NCBI GenBank assembly: GCA_019308905.1
Contig: JAFDHF010000045.1
Coordinates: 1 to 48,469 of the forward strand
Origin: Deltaproteobacteria bacterium
Lineage (GTDB): Bacteria; Desulfobacterota; BSN033; WVXP01
DNA: 48,469 bases
Direction of reading: 5' to 3'
Shown here: piece after piece, positions 23,512 to 32,824 of the stretch
Layout of the letters: every line of letters starts with the position of its first letter
Numbering within the stretch: position 1 is the first letter of the stretch
Notes under the pieces: generated by a model
Seen by the model: the letters and a program-made list of their open reading frames with translations, nothing else
What the model was told of the DNA's origin: nothing
Database searches by the model: none
Made by a program: the position numbers and the translations under genes

Positions 23512-25725
23512 CTAGACCTTGTGAATCAAAACCTCCCGGGGCTTCACGCCGTCCGACGGCCCCACGATACCGTCGGCTTCCATCCGTTCCACGATCCTTG
23601 CAGCCCGGTTATACCCGATCCGGAATCGCCTTTGAATCAGCGAGATCGAGGCCTGGCCGGTTTCGGCCACGAAGGCCACGGCCTCGTCGTATTTTTCGTC
23701 GTATTCCTCATCTTCACCCGGGCCCTCTCCGGCCTGTTTCTCCTCCATGATGGAGACGTTGTATTCGGGTTTACCCTGCTTCTTGAGGAATTCAACCAGT
23801 CTTCTGATTTCACTTTCAGAGATATATGCCCCGTGCACGCGGATCATCTTGGAACTTCCAGGTGGCAGGAAGAGCATGTCTCCGGCCCCGAGCAGGTGTT
23901 CCGCCCCGATAGAGTCGAGAATCGTCCTTGAGTCGGTCCTCGAGGAGACCTGGAAGGAGATCCTGGCAGGGAAGTTGGCCTTGATCAGCCCTGTGATGAC
24001 ATCGACCGATGGTCTCTGTGTAGCCAGTATCAGATGTATACCCACGGCCCTTGCCATCTGTGCCAGGCGCGTGATGGCCTCCTCCACGCCTCTTGAGGAA
24101 ACCATCATCAGGTCGGCCAGCTCGTCGACCACCACAACGATGTAGGGCAGTTTCTCGGGAAGGGACACCGGCTCGCCTTCCCTTCCGCCCGAGGTCCCAT
24201 CGAGTGTCCCGTAGCCACGGCCCCTGCGATTCCCCAGGCTTTTCTCTATCTCGCGGTTGTGTTGATCGATGTTCCTGACCCCTTTGTCGGCCAAGATCCC
24301 ATAACGCCTTTCCATCTCGCCCACCAGCCATTCGAGGCCGTGGGCCGCCTTCTTCGGGTTGGTCACAACCGGCAGGAGCAGATGGGGAATCCCCTCGTAT
24401 AGGGAGAGCTCAAGCATCTTCGGGTCGATCATGAGGAAGCGGACCTCTTCAGGCCTGCACCTGAGAAGGATACTGCAGATCATTGCGTTGAGGAATACAC
24501 TCTTGCCCGACCCTGTCGAGCCAGCTACCAGGAGATGGGGCATCCCGGCAAGATCGATCACGAGAGGCTGCCCTGAAATCCCCATCCCCAGGCAGATAGA
24601 GAGCTTGGACCGGGACTCTCTGAAGGCCTCCGATGTGGCGATCTGCTTGAGATAGACCGTCTGGCGCACCTTGTTGGGAATCTCGATGCCCACAACGGCC
24701 TTTCCCGGGATGGGAGCCACAACCCGGATGCTCACCGAACTCAGGGCAAGGGCCAGATCATCGGCCAGCCCCACTATTTTGCTGACCTTCACCCCTGGGG
24801 CTGGCTCGAATTCAAAGACCGTGATCACAGGGCCGGGCCTGACCTCCACGACCTTTCCTTCAACCCCGTAGTCCCTGAGCTTCTTTTCCACGATCCGTGA
24901 ATTCATGACAAGACTCTGCCTGTCGACCTTCACGTCGTCAACCTCAGGCGCATCGAGGAGAGAGACAGGGGGAAGATGAAAGGTTCCCTTGGCCTCCAGG
25001 AATTCAAACTCTTCCTGCTGACGAGACCGGGCGCTTTGCGCCTTTGTTACAGAGGGCTCAACCACCCGAGTTACCCTCGCCGGGGTCTCTTTGTGCCGGG
25101 ACTTTCTCTTCCCTCCCACCCGCCGTTCTCTTCCAGTCCGCTCGAGGTGGATCGTGAACAGGATCCTCACCTTTCCCGCCGCCTCCGATATCAAACGGCC
25201 CAAACCAAGGGCCAGCCTCGACGGGGAGAGCCCCGTAGTCATTATGGTGAATACCACCAGGAGAAGGATTACCAAGAAGGACGCACCAAAGAGGCCGACG
25301 TATCTTGAGAGCTCTCCGGAGAGGAGCGCGCCGAAGGCACCACCGGCTGCCATCTCCTGCCCGCGAATTGTAAGGTTTTCCACCCACCTTCCAAGACCGA
25401 TGGAAACGGTCAAGGCGAGAAGGAGCCCTCCCCCTCCTCTCACCAACACCCGGCCCGCTCCGCTCCGGCTTATCACCAGCACTCCCACCCAGACCAGCAG
25501 AGGCGAAAGGAGATAGGCACCCCCTCCCAGGACCTGGATGAAGAGATCGGCGCCATAGGCACCTACGACCCCCCCGAGGTTCCGGATCTCCCTCACCCCC
25601 CCCACATGCTGTACGTTGAAGGACGGATCTGACGGATGATAGGAAAACAGGGCTACCCCGAGGAAAAGACCGGCTCCCATCAGAAGAATACCCAGGATTT
25701 CGCGCCCCACGCCGTCCTCTCTCAA
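23512..25725 (-). CDS. ftsK: DNA translocase FtsK
   Basis: Septal DNA pump that helps resolve chromosome dimers and couples division with segregation. Four hydrophobic segments lie within residues 8-180, followed by a short linker of about 65 residues, an alpha domain, and the RecA-like motor with Walker A AGSTGSGKS and Walker B VVVVDELADLMM. The C-terminal winged-helix gamma domain (SLIQRRFRIGYNRA) recognises KOPS sequences. It has 737 residues, in the compact size range. The ORF begins with TTG at 25725; the GTG at 25710 has a better spaced AGAGAGGA and may be the true start. Confidence 0.96.
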   Translation of the reverse strand: MREDGVGREILGILLMGAGLFLGVALFSYHPSDPSFNVQHVGGVREIRNLGGVVGAYGADLFIQVLGGGAYLLSPLLVWVGVLVISRSGAGRVLVRGGGGLLLALTVSIGLGRWVENLTIRGQEMAAGGAFGALLSGELSRYVGLFGASFLVILLLVVFTIMTTGLSPSRLALGLGRLISEAAGKVRILFTIHLERTGRERRVGGKRKSRHKETPARVTRVVEPSVTKAQSARSRQQEEFEFLEAKGTFHLPPVSLLDAPEVDDVKVDRQSLVMNSRIVEKKLRDYGVEGKVVEVRPGPVITVFEFEPAPGVKVSKIVGLADDLALALSSVSIRVVAPIPGKAVVGIEIPNKVRQTVYLKQIATSEAFRESRSKLSICLGMGISGQPLVIDLAGMPHLLVAGSTGSGKSVFLNAMICSILLRCRPEEVRFLMIDPKMLELSLYEGIPHLLLPVVTNPKKAAHGLEWLVGEMERRYGILADKGVRNIDQHNREIEKSLGNRRGRGYGTLDGTSGGREGEPVSLPEKLPYIVVVVDELADLMMVSSRGVEEAITRLAQMARAVGIHLILATQRPSVDVITGLIKANFPARISFQVSSRTDSRTILDSIGAEHLLGAGDMLFLPPGSSKMIRVHGAYISESEIRRLVEFLKKQGKPEYNVSIMEEKQAGEGPGEDEEYDEKYDEAVAFVAETGQASISLIQRRFRIGYNRAARIVERMEADGIVGPSDGVKPREVLIHKV

Positions 25726-25744
25726 TTCTCCAACCCCTCACGCC

Positions 25745-26455
25745 TCAGCGGGCAAAGCCGTTCTCTATGGCCTTTCTCACCTCTTCCATCATCCGGTTTC
25801 GATCCGCCAGACTCCCCCCGTCACCGCCGATGCGCCTGCCCACGACGATCTCGATCGTTCCGGGTTTCACTCTCAGTGAACTCTTGGGCAGGACATCCCT
25901 GCTGCCCCTAATCGATATGGGAACAATGGGGACACCGGCCTTCAAGGCCAAGGTGAACCCTCCCTTCTTGAAGGAGTGAATCCTTCCATCAGGGCTCCGG
26001 GTTCCCTCTGGGAACACCATCACAGAAGCCCCCTGTCGAACAGTGGCGACTGCTCTTTCGATACTTTCCAAGGCCTTCTTCCTGCCTTTCCGATCGATGC
26101 TGATGTAGCCCGCGGCCTTCATGGCCCATCCAAGAATAGGAACCCTGAAGAGCTCCTCCTTGGCGAGCCACTTGAAATCAACCGGAAGATAGGCCAGAAG
26201 AGCAAAGATGTCAAAGGCACCCTGGTGATTGGCCATGAAGATCTGGGGCTTACCCTTCTCTATTCGATCGGCGCCGGACAGGACCACTCGCACGCCGGCA
26301 CTCCTCACGATCACCCACCCCCAGGCCCGCGCATACCAGTGGATCAATCTTCCCTTCCGGTCAAAGGGGAATGTGAGGAACGCCAGGATGGAGAGCACGA
26401 TCGTGCTTATGACTAGGCAGAACAGTCCAAAAATGGTCCGCAGGAATCTTTCTAT
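25745..26455 (-). CDS. plsC: 1-acyl-glycerol-3-phosphate acyltransferase (PlsC), apparent ATA start
   Basis: Makes phosphatidic acid from lysophosphatidic acid and acyl-ACP or acyl-CoA at the inner membrane. Motif I NHQGAFD (HX4D), motif II near FRVPILGW and motif III FPEGTRS are intact. The first ordinary start is GTG at 26398, but that would cut off most of the N-terminal membrane helix: the frame upstream reads ERFLRTIFGLFCLVIST, typical of PlsC. The only well placed candidate is ATA at 26453-26455, five nt after GGGGGAG and overlapping the cooC stop as ATAG. With it the protein has 236 residues. Identity is firm; the ATA start is inferred and GTG 26398 is the conventional alternative. Confidence 0.9.
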   Translation of the reverse strand: MERFLRTIFGLFCLVISTIVLSILAFLTFPFDRKGRLIHWYARAWGWVIVRSAGVRVVLSGADRIEKGKPQIFMANHQGAFDIFALLAYLPVDFKWLAKEELFRVPILGWAMKAAGYISIDRKGRKKALESIERAVATVRQGASVMVFPEGTRSPDGRIHSFKKGGFTLALKAGVPIVPISIRGSRDVLPKSSLRVKPGTIEIVVGRRIGGDGGSLADRNRMMEEVRKAIENGFAR

Positions 26456-27228
26456 CTCTTCTCCCCCATTCGGTCGGCGATAACCCGGACCTCTTCTCTT
26501 ATCTCATTGTCGAGGTCGTAAGGGGAAACCCCGAGGCGGTCGGCTTCTATGATCTTGGGATTGAAGCTGAGATAACCGAGAATCTCGAAATCCTGTCCCA
26601 GGCTTTCCTCGATGAGTCGCCTGTCCTGGTCAGAGGAGACCTTGTTTCCCACGACATGGACGCTGGAAATCCCCAACTCGCCGGCCAGCCGCTTTATCTG
26701 TCTTGCCGTTCCAAAGCTCCTCAGGCCGGGCTCGACGACCACCACAAACACGTCCATGTAAGCCGTGGACCCCCGGCTCAGGTGCTCCAGTCCCGCTTCC
26801 ATGTCGACTATGACCGTCTCTTCTCTTGCCACAAAGAGATGACTGATCAGGCTTTTCAGCAGAACATTCTCCGGACAGAAGCAGCCGCTCCCTCCAGACA
26901 GGACACCACCCAGAACCAGGAGCTTGACACCTCTGTAGGTCACACTGTACTCGTCTGGTATGTCATCAACCCTGGGATTCAGCTTGAACATCCCTCCGAA
27001 TGTCCCTTTCTTGCTGGAAGTCCGTTCCTCGATGAGACTCGTCTTCTGAGCCAGAGGAGTCAGGCCTGCCAGTCGATCCGGGGGGATTCCGATGGCCGAG
27101 GCCAGGTTGGCATCCATGTCCGCATCGATGGCCAAAACCCTCCGGCCTTGCTCAGCAAGCAGGCGGGCCATAACTCCGGCCAGGGTCGTCTTGCCCACCC
27201 CACCTTTCCCAGAAATCGCTATTTTCAC
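26452..27228 (-). CDS. cooC: CooC-type nickel-insertion ATPase for CO dehydrogenase
   Basis: P-loop ATPase of the MinD/CooC family that matures the nickel-iron cluster of CO dehydrogenase (and acetyl-CoA synthase). The deviant Walker A GKGGVGKTT is near the N-terminus, AIDADMDAN follows, and GCFCPEN contains the CXC that binds nickel in CooC dimers. It has 258 residues. GTG at 27228 is chosen because GGAG lies upstream and the family begins MKIAISGKGG. No CODH gene is in this window, so its client is elsewhere. It starts the minus-strand run into plsC and ftsK; the stop overlaps the putative plsC ATA start. Confidence 0.9.
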   Translation of the reverse strand: MKIAISGKGGVGKTTLAGVMARLLAEQGRRVLAIDADMDANLASAIGIPPDRLAGLTPLAQKTSLIEERTSSKKGTFGGMFKLNPRVDDIPDEYSVTYRGVKLLVLGGVLSGGSGCFCPENVLLKSLISHLFVAREETVIVDMEAGLEHLSRGSTAYMDVFVVVVEPGLRSFGTARQIKRLAGELGISSVHVVGNKVSSDQDRRLIEESLGQDFEILGYLSFNPKIIEADRLGVSPYDLDNEIREEVRVIADRMGEKR

Positions 27229-27245
27229 AACGGTCTCCAAGAATC

Positions 27246-27274
27246 TATCTAACACGCCCCCCACTGCTTGTCAA
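27246..27274 (-). promoter_or_regulatory. Candidate promoter for cooC
   Basis: A perfect TTGACA (27269-27274, minus strand) is followed after 17 nt by TAGATA (27246-27251). The start of transcription would fall only about 10 nt before the GTG, leaving a very short leader. Confidence 0.38.
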
Positions 27275-27346
27275 CCGGCGGGAAGCGTGTTAGGATCGCA
27301 CATTGGGATGGGTATGACATCGGGTGTGATTCCGCAGGGAGGGTCG

Positions 27347-28303
27347 ATGCAGTCGGTCTTGGTCACCGGAGGAGCCGGTTTTATCGGGTCCCACTTCTGT
27401 GAACGCCTGGTGAGAGAAGGGATCCACACGGTCTGCCTCGATAATCTCGACGACTTCTACGACCCTGCCGTCAAGAAGAGAAATATCGCCTCTCTGCTTA
27501 CCTCTCCTCTCTTCGAGAACATGGTGGGGGACGTGCGCGACCTGGCCTTTCTCAGGGATCTCTGCAGGCCTCGGAGCTTCGACGGCATCGTTCATCTGGC
27601 CGCCCGCGCAGGGGTCCGCCATTCCATCCAGAACCCCCTGCTTTACGAGGAAGTCAATATCAGAGGAACCCTCAATATCCTGGAGATTTGCCGGGAGTTT
27701 CACATCCAGCGGCTCGTCTTTGCCTCCTCCTCTTCCGTGTACGGTGAAAAGGCGAAAATCCCCTTCTCCGAGGCAGACCCTGCCGATTCACCAATCTCGC
27801 CTTACGGCGCCACAAAACGGGCCGGGGAGATCCTCTGCTATACCTATCACCGTCTCTACGGTATCGATGTGGCCTGCCTCAGATTCTTCACCACCTTCGG
27901 CCCGCGCCAGAGACCGGAGATGGCAATCCACAAATTCACGCGCCTCATCGATCAGGGCGAGCCTGTTCCCGTGTACGGCGACGGCAGTTCACTGAGAGAC
28001 TACACCTACATCGAGGACATCATCGACGGCCTCTTCAAGGCACTCCAGAAAAACAGGGGCTATGAGGTCTACAATCTGGGAGAGTCCAGAACCACTCGGC
28101 TCGTCGATCTGCTCAAGATGCTCGAGACGGCTCTCGGCCGCAAGGCGCTCGTCCGGCACTATCCCGATCAGCCGGGAGATGTGCGGGCCACATGGGCGGA
28201 CATCACCAAAGCCAGGCAGAGGCTCGGCTACGATCCTAGATTCAGCATGGAAGAAGGAATCCGCAGGTTTGTCGCATGGTACAGGATCACCCGAGCTTCC
28301 TGA
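27347..28303 (+). CDS. NAD-dependent nucleotide-sugar epimerase (UDP-glucuronate 4-epimerase-like)
   Basis: Extended short-chain dehydrogenase acting on a nucleotide sugar, most like UDP-glucuronate 4-epimerases. NAD-binding TGGAGFIGSH is at the N-terminus and the catalytic YGATK (YxxxK) near residue 155. The segment LDNLDDFYDP is typical of the glucuronate epimerase group. The C-terminal RPEMAIHKFTR and GDGSSLRDYTYI bind the sugar nucleotide. It has 318 residues. ATG 27347 is chosen because AGGGAGGG precedes it and the Rossmann fold begins at once. It overlaps the convergent aminotransferase end by 17 nt. It could feed polysaccharide synthesis, but no glycosyltransferase lies beside it. Confidence 0.88.
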   Translation: MQSVLVTGGAGFIGSHFCERLVREGIHTVCLDNLDDFYDPAVKKRNIASLLTSPLFENMVGDVRDLAFLRDLCRPRSFDGIVHLAARAGVRHSIQNPLLYEEVNIRGTLNILEICREFHIQRLVFASSSSVYGEKAKIPFSEADPADSPISPYGATKRAGEILCYTYHRLYGIDVACLRFFTTFGPRQRPEMAIHKFTRLIDQGEPVPVYGDGSSLRDYTYIEDIIDGLFKALQKNRGYEVYNLGESRTTRLVDLLKMLETALGRKALVRHYPDQPGDVRATWADITKARQRLGYDPRFSMEEGIRRFVAWYRITRAS

Positions 28304-29444
28304 GGGCCGCTTCGATCCGGTCGAACGCCTCTTCAAGCACAGAGGGCGCAGTTGCGACATTGATTCGAACATGCCCCTCTCCGTGAGGCCCGAAATCCGA
28401 TCCGCTCTGCACGATCACCCGCGCCTCATTCTTGAGATATTCGGTTATTTGCAGGCTTGTCATCCCAAAGGAGGCCAGATTCGGGAAGAGGAAAGGGGTA
28501 GCCTTGGGCCGGGGACACCAGACTCCGGGGATCTGGGCCAGCCTCCGGAGCCCATAATCCCGCATCCTCTCAAGATGGGCCATGAAGACGCGAAGCCAGG
28601 GCCGGCCATGGATCAGGGCCGCCTTGGCCGCGGCCTGGGCCAGTGTATCGGTATGAACAATCATCCCGTGGAGCCGCTTCTTCAGCTCTTTCATGTGGCG
28701 GCCCCGATTTACCAGGTAGGCGATGCGGAACCCGGGAATGCCGTAGGCCTTGCTGAATCCGTAAACCGCCAGGGTCCTCTCGAACATATCACCACTGAGG
28801 GAAGCGAAACTCACATGCTCCCCCTCGAAGACCATGTCCTCATAGAGCTCATCCGCGAATACCAGCAGGTCCCGCTCTTGGGCGATGGCTCCGATCGACT
28901 CGAGCTCCTCACGGCTGAGAACACGCCCCGTTGGGTTGTGCGGGTTGCACACCATCAGCATACGGGTCCGACCCGTGATCCGGCGCCGGAGATCATCCAG
29001 GTCGAGGGCCAGGTCACTGGAAAAATCCAGGGGACTGAAGACAGCGGTCGCCCCCGCATAATCCACGTTTTCCATGAAGGGAGGATAGACAGGAGCAGGG
29101 CAGATCACCGCCTCATCGCCCGGTCTCAGCGCATAGTAGCAAGACAGAAAAATGCCGAACATCGTGCCCGGGATCATGTGGACGTCCTCAGGAGTAGCCG
29201 GAATCCCGTTGACACGGTTTAGCTTCTCACAGACCACCTCGAGGACGTCGGGGTCGCCCCCGCATGGACCGTAGGGCGTCCGGTCCTCCTCAAGGGCCCT
29301 CATGATTCCCTCCTTGATCTCGGGCGGACTCCTGAAATCGATGTCCGCCACCGAGAGGGAGATCACATCCTCCGGCCACGGCCCCCACTTGAGCGCAGCC
29401 CGCCTCCGAACAAACCCGTGGTCGATGCGATCAAACCTTACCAT
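28287..29444 (-). CDS. PLP aminotransferase/C-S lyase of the PatB/MalY family
   Basis: Fold-type I PLP enzyme of 385 residues. The N-terminus FDRIDHGFVRRRAALKW and the SVADIDF segment are typical of the PatB/MalY group, cystathionine beta-lyases and related aminotransferases. The PLP lysine is in YGFSKAYGIPGFR near residue 237, with NPHNPTG near residue 171. It starts 2 nt after the birA stop and is the last gene of the fusA-birA run. Whether it is a C-S lyase or an aminotransferase cannot be settled from sequence by eye. Confidence 0.87.
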   Translation of the reverse strand: MVRFDRIDHGFVRRRAALKWGPWPEDVISLSVADIDFRSPPEIKEGIMRALEEDRTPYGPCGGDPDVLEVVCEKLNRVNGIPATPEDVHMIPGTMFGIFLSCYYALRPGDEAVICPAPVYPPFMENVDYAGATAVFSPLDFSSDLALDLDDLRRRITGRTRMLMVCNPHNPTGRVLSREELESIGAIAQERDLLVFADELYEDMVFEGEHVSFASLSGDMFERTLAVYGFSKAYGIPGFRIAYLVNRGRHMKELKKRLHGMIVHTDTLAQAAAKAALIHGRPWLRVFMAHLERMRDYGLRRLAQIPGVWCPRPKATPFLFPNLASFGMTSLQITEYLKNEARVIVQSGSDFGPHGEGHVRINVATAPSVLEEAFDRIEAALRKLG

Positions 29445-29446
29445 CG

Positions 29447-30451
29447 CTATCGCCCCTCTTCCTCCCTCAGGTCCCCTGCAACGATGCGAATCACCTCGCC
29501 CTCCCCCTTTCGAAGGATAAGAGCGCCGTTCTGGTCGAGCCCCTCGGCCACGCCCCGATGGATCCTGCCGAAGGAACTCACTTCCACGGTTTTCCCGCGG
29601 ATAGCCGCCGCATCTTCCCACCTGGCCAGGGCCAAACCGCTCCCGTGAACAAGCAGAGCCCGGTACCAGGAATCGATGCTCTTGAGAAGAGACCTGGCGA
29701 ACCGGACTCTCGAGACCCTGCGGCCGGTTTCCATCATTACAGAGGTCGCATTGTTGAGGACGTCATGGGGAAAGTCCTCCTCACCCATATTGAGATTGAC
29801 CCCGAAACCGAGGACCACAAAATCGACCCGATCAGCCTCTGCCTTCACCTCGTTGAGCAGCCCTGCCAGCTTTCTCCCCCGAACCAGAACGTCATTCGGC
29901 CACTTGAGCTCCACTCCCAAGGCAAAATCCTCTTCAAGGGCCTCGGCCGCGGCCACCGCCCCCATGTAAGTCAGGATTGAAACCAGGGAGGGAGGGATTA
30001 CAGGCCTGAGAACGACTGAGAGATAGAGGTTCTTGCCCCCTGGAGAGATCCAAGAACGATTCAACCGCCCCCGGCCTCTGGTCTGCGAATCGGCTATCAC
30101 AGCCGCTCCTTCCCCGGCGCCCTTGACGGCCGCTTCATATGCCAGATCGTTTGTAGATGTCACATCATCAAAAGTGTACAGCTCTCTGCCGACGATCCTC
30201 GTATCGAGATTCCGCCCTACTTCCCTGCCCGACAGGACATCGGGCTTCTCGACCAGAAGGTAACCCCGGCGGGTCCTGGCCCGGATCCCGTAACCCCCGT
30301 CCCTCAATAATCTGATCCTCTTCCAGACCGCAGCCCTCGACAGGCCGAGCCGACGGCTCAGCTCCTCCCCCGACACATAGCCCCCTCGTTCCTCAAGGGC
30401 GGCGAGGATCGACTCATCGACGGCAGAGTCCGGAGTTTTCATTCGAGACAT
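29447..30451 (-). CDS. birA: Biotin-protein ligase with N-terminal HTH (BirA)
   Basis: Attaches biotin to carboxylase carrier proteins, and with its DNA-binding domain may repress biotin genes. Residues about 10-65 are a winged helix (SGEELSRRLGLSRAAVWKRI). The ligase core has RGRGRLNRSW, KWPNDV and GFGVNLNM, and a C-terminal SH3-like domain follows. It is 334 residues if begun at ATG 30451; another ATG lies three codons on. The larger open frame to 30508 would overlap fusA. No biotin synthesis genes are adjacent. Confidence 0.92.
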   Translation of the reverse strand: MSRMKTPDSAVDESILAALEERGGYVSGEELSRRLGLSRAAVWKRIRLLRDGGYGIRARTRRGYLLVEKPDVLSGREVGRNLDTRIVGRELYTFDDVTSTNDLAYEAAVKGAGEGAAVIADSQTRGRGRLNRSWISPGGKNLYLSVVLRPVIPPSLVSILTYMGAVAAAEALEEDFALGVELKWPNDVLVRGRKLAGLLNEVKAEADRVDFVVLGFGVNLNMGEEDFPHDVLNNATSVMMETGRRVSRVRFARSLLKSIDSWYRALLVHGSGLALARWEDAAAIRGKTVEVSSFGRIHRGVAEGLDQNGALILRKGEGEVIRIVAGDLREEEGR

Positions 30452-30485
30452 CTTTCCCGGAGACCCTGTCCAGACTCCTGATCCC

Positions 30486-32528
30486 TCACTTCTCGGAACC
30501 CTTGTCATACCGTGAGAACTGCATGGAGAAGGTACCCCGGCCCTGGCTGAGCGACCTCAGGTCCGTGGAATAGCCGAACATCCGGGTCAAAGGGCAGAAG
30601 GCCTGGATATGGACGACTCTCCCCTTTGGAACAATCGCCTCCACATCGGCCTGCCTCGATTTCAGGTCTCCGAGCACCTCTCCCATGAACTCCTCGGGAA
30701 CTACCACACTTACCGACATGATGGGTTCGAGAAGCACCGGGCTCGCCCTCTCGCACCCCTCGCGCAATGCGTTGGAGCCCGCAATCTTCAGGGCCATGGT
30801 GGAGAGATTATCCTGGTCGAACCTGACGCCCACCAGTTCCACTCTTATGTCGGTAACGGGGAAACCCATGATGGGCCCCACAGTAGCCGCATCCTCTATC
30901 CCCTCATAGATGCTCTGAAGGGCCTCCTCGGGCAGCTCCTCCGGAGGGACCGACGAGGTCAATTCGACCCCCCGCCCCCTCTCGTGGGGCGAGATCCTCA
31001 GGGTCACTTCGCCGAAGAGACGGGTTTCGTCCACCTGGCGGAGGAATCTCCCGGTCTGGGTTACGGTCTTCTCTATGGTCTCCCTGTAGACCACCTGAGG
31101 GCGGCCCACGTTGACCGGGAGATTGTACTCTGTCTGGAGCCGATTCACCAGCACGTCGAGATGGAGCTCCCCCATCCCCGAGATGATGGTCTGTCCGGTC
31201 TCCTCATCGAACTTCACCACAAAGGTAGGGTCCTCCTCGGCCAGCTTCTCGAGACTCAGGCTGAGTTTCTCCTGGTCCTGATTTGTCCGGGGTTCGACGG
31301 CCACCGAGAGAACGGGTTTGTAGAAATCGATCGGCTCAAGTAGAATGGGGGCCCCCCTGTCACAGAGGGTATCGCCCGTAGTGGTGCCCTTCAGCCCCAT
31401 CATGGCAACGATGTCCCCTGTGGAGGCCCTGTCTATCCTTTCACGGTGATTGGCGTGCATCCGGAAGATCCTCGAAACCTTCTCCATTCTACCGAGCCGG
31501 GGGTTGAGGGCCTCTTTCCCCACCCCGATGCTCCCCGAGTAGACCCTCACATAGACCATTTTTCTTCCCTGTTCCATCATGACCTTGAAAGCCAGGGCCG
31601 AAAAGGGCTCGTGGTCATCCGGCAGCCGCGTCTCCGACTCACCGGTTTTCGGGTTCTTCCCCGTAATACCCGGCACGTCCAACGGTGAGGGCAGGTAGCT
31701 TGCCACAGCATCGAGGAGAGGCTGGATTCCCTTGTTCTTCAAGGCCGAACCGCACAGGACAGGCACGAGCTTCATGGCGATGGCGGCCTTCCTGATGGCG
31801 TGGACCAGCTCTGCCTCTGTTATCGGTTCTCCTTCGAGGTATTTCTCGGTCAAGAAATCGTCGGTCTCAGCCACCCTTTCGATCAACAGGGCTCGATAGA
31901 CCTCCGCCTCTTCGCGATACTCCTCTGGAATATCGATCTCACTGTACGAGGCGCCCAGGGTTTCCTCATGCCAGACAACCGCCTTGAATCGAATAAGGTC
32001 GATGATCCCCCGGAACCCGCCCTCGGTCCCCAGAGGCAACTGGACAAGGAGGGGGTGGGTCCCGAGTCGATCTATCATCATCTGGACCGTACCGTGGAGA
32101 TCCGCCCCTACCCGGTCCATCTTGTTGATGAACGCTACCTTTGGAACCCCGTACTTGTCGGCCTGATGCCAAACCGTCTCCGACTGCGGTTCCACGCCCC
32201 CCACAGCGCAAAACACGACCACCACACCGTCGAGGACCCTCAGGGCCCTTTCCACCTCGATAGTGAAGTCCACGTGGCCGGGGGTGTCTATGATATGAAT
32301 ATCGTGGCCCTTCCACGTACACGTAGTCACAGCGGAGGTTATGGTGATGCCTCGCTCCTGTTCGAGTTCCATCCAGTCCATCACGGTGTCACCGTCATGG
32401 ACCTCCCCCATCCGATGCGTCCGCCCGGTGTAGTAGAGAACCCTTTCGGTAACGGTCGTCTTACCCGCATCGATATGGGCCACGAATCCGATATTCCTGG
32501 TCTTTTCTAGCCTCTTCCTATAAGCCAT
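30486..32528 (-). CDS. fusA: Elongation factor G
   Basis: Translation GTPase that drives ribosomal translocation. Motifs G1 [10 protein letters not shown]3 DTPGHVDF, G4 NKMD and G5 GSALKN are intact, followed by domains II-V; the switch region reads [16 protein letters not shown]. It has 680 residues, slightly shorter than E. coli EF-G. It is not with rpsL, rpsG or tuf, so it may be a second EF-G copy, such as the spirochaete/deltaproteobacterial type; that assignment is inferred. It is followed by birA within about 35 nt. Confidence 0.95.
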   Translation of the reverse strand: MAYRKRLEKTRNIGFVAHIDAGKTTVTERVLYYTGRTHRMGEVHDGDTVMDWMELEQERGITITSAVTTCTWKGHDIHIIDTPGHVDFTIEVERALRVLDGVVVVFCAVGGVEPQSETVWHQADKYGVPKVAFINKMDRVGADLHGTVQMMIDRLGTHPLLVQLPLGTEGGFRGIIDLIRFKAVVWHEETLGASYSEIDIPEEYREEAEVYRALLIERVAETDDFLTEKYLEGEPITEAELVHAIRKAAIAMKLVPVLCGSALKNKGIQPLLDAVASYLPSPLDVPGITGKNPKTGESETRLPDDHEPFSALAFKVMMEQGRKMVYVRVYSGSIGVGKEALNPRLGRMEKVSRIFRMHANHRERIDRASTGDIVAMMGLKGTTTGDTLCDRGAPILLEPIDFYKPVLSVAVEPRTNQDQEKLSLSLEKLAEEDPTFVVKFDEETGQTIISGMGELHLDVLVNRLQTEYNLPVNVGRPQVVYRETIEKTVTQTGRFLRQVDETRLFGEVTLRISPHERGRGVELTSSVPPEELPEEALQSIYEGIEDAATVGPIMGFPVTDIRVELVGVRFDQDNLSTMALKIAGSNALREGCERASPVLLEPIMSVSVVVPEEFMGEVLGDLKSRQADVEAIVPKGRVVHIQAFCPLTRMFGYSTDLRSLSQGRGTFSMQFSRYDKGSEK

Positions 32529-32612
32529 ATCCCTAGGGTATCATCGCCTTCGGCCAGATCTGCCGGAAAAGAGGGTGGAACAGAACGCCGGAAACGCATG
32601 GGGTATTGCGGC

Positions 32613-32641
32613 ATATTAAAGGGTTCTCCTCAAAAAGTCAA
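32613..32641 (-). promoter_or_regulatory. Sigma-70-like promoter of fusA
   Basis: TTGACT (32636-32641, minus strand, five of six) and TAATAT (32613-32618, four of six) are separated by exactly 17 nt. The leader would be about 78 nt. Confidence 0.5.
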
Positions 32642-32738
32642 GCCAGGCAATGGACAGCCACGAACAAGCGGATCCCGCCGCCAATGGAATTCGCCGGGCT
32701 CTCTCTCCAAGACCACGCCCTGTTTGCCTTTCGTGGTA

Positions 32739-32767
32739 TTGCATTTTGGGTTCCAATCTGTTAGTAT
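32739..32767 (+). promoter_or_regulatory. Candidate promoter of the lipoprotein gene
   Basis: TTGCAT (32739-32744) and TAGTAT (32762-32767) are 17 nt apart, 58 nt before the likely TTG start at 32825. It stands back to back with the fusA promoter in a 296-bp gene-free stretch. Confidence 0.4.
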
Positions 32768-32824
32768 GTTGTGCAGCTTTCGTACCGTTTTTTCTCTGTT
32801 TTCCCGCGGGAAGGTGAAGAGAGC

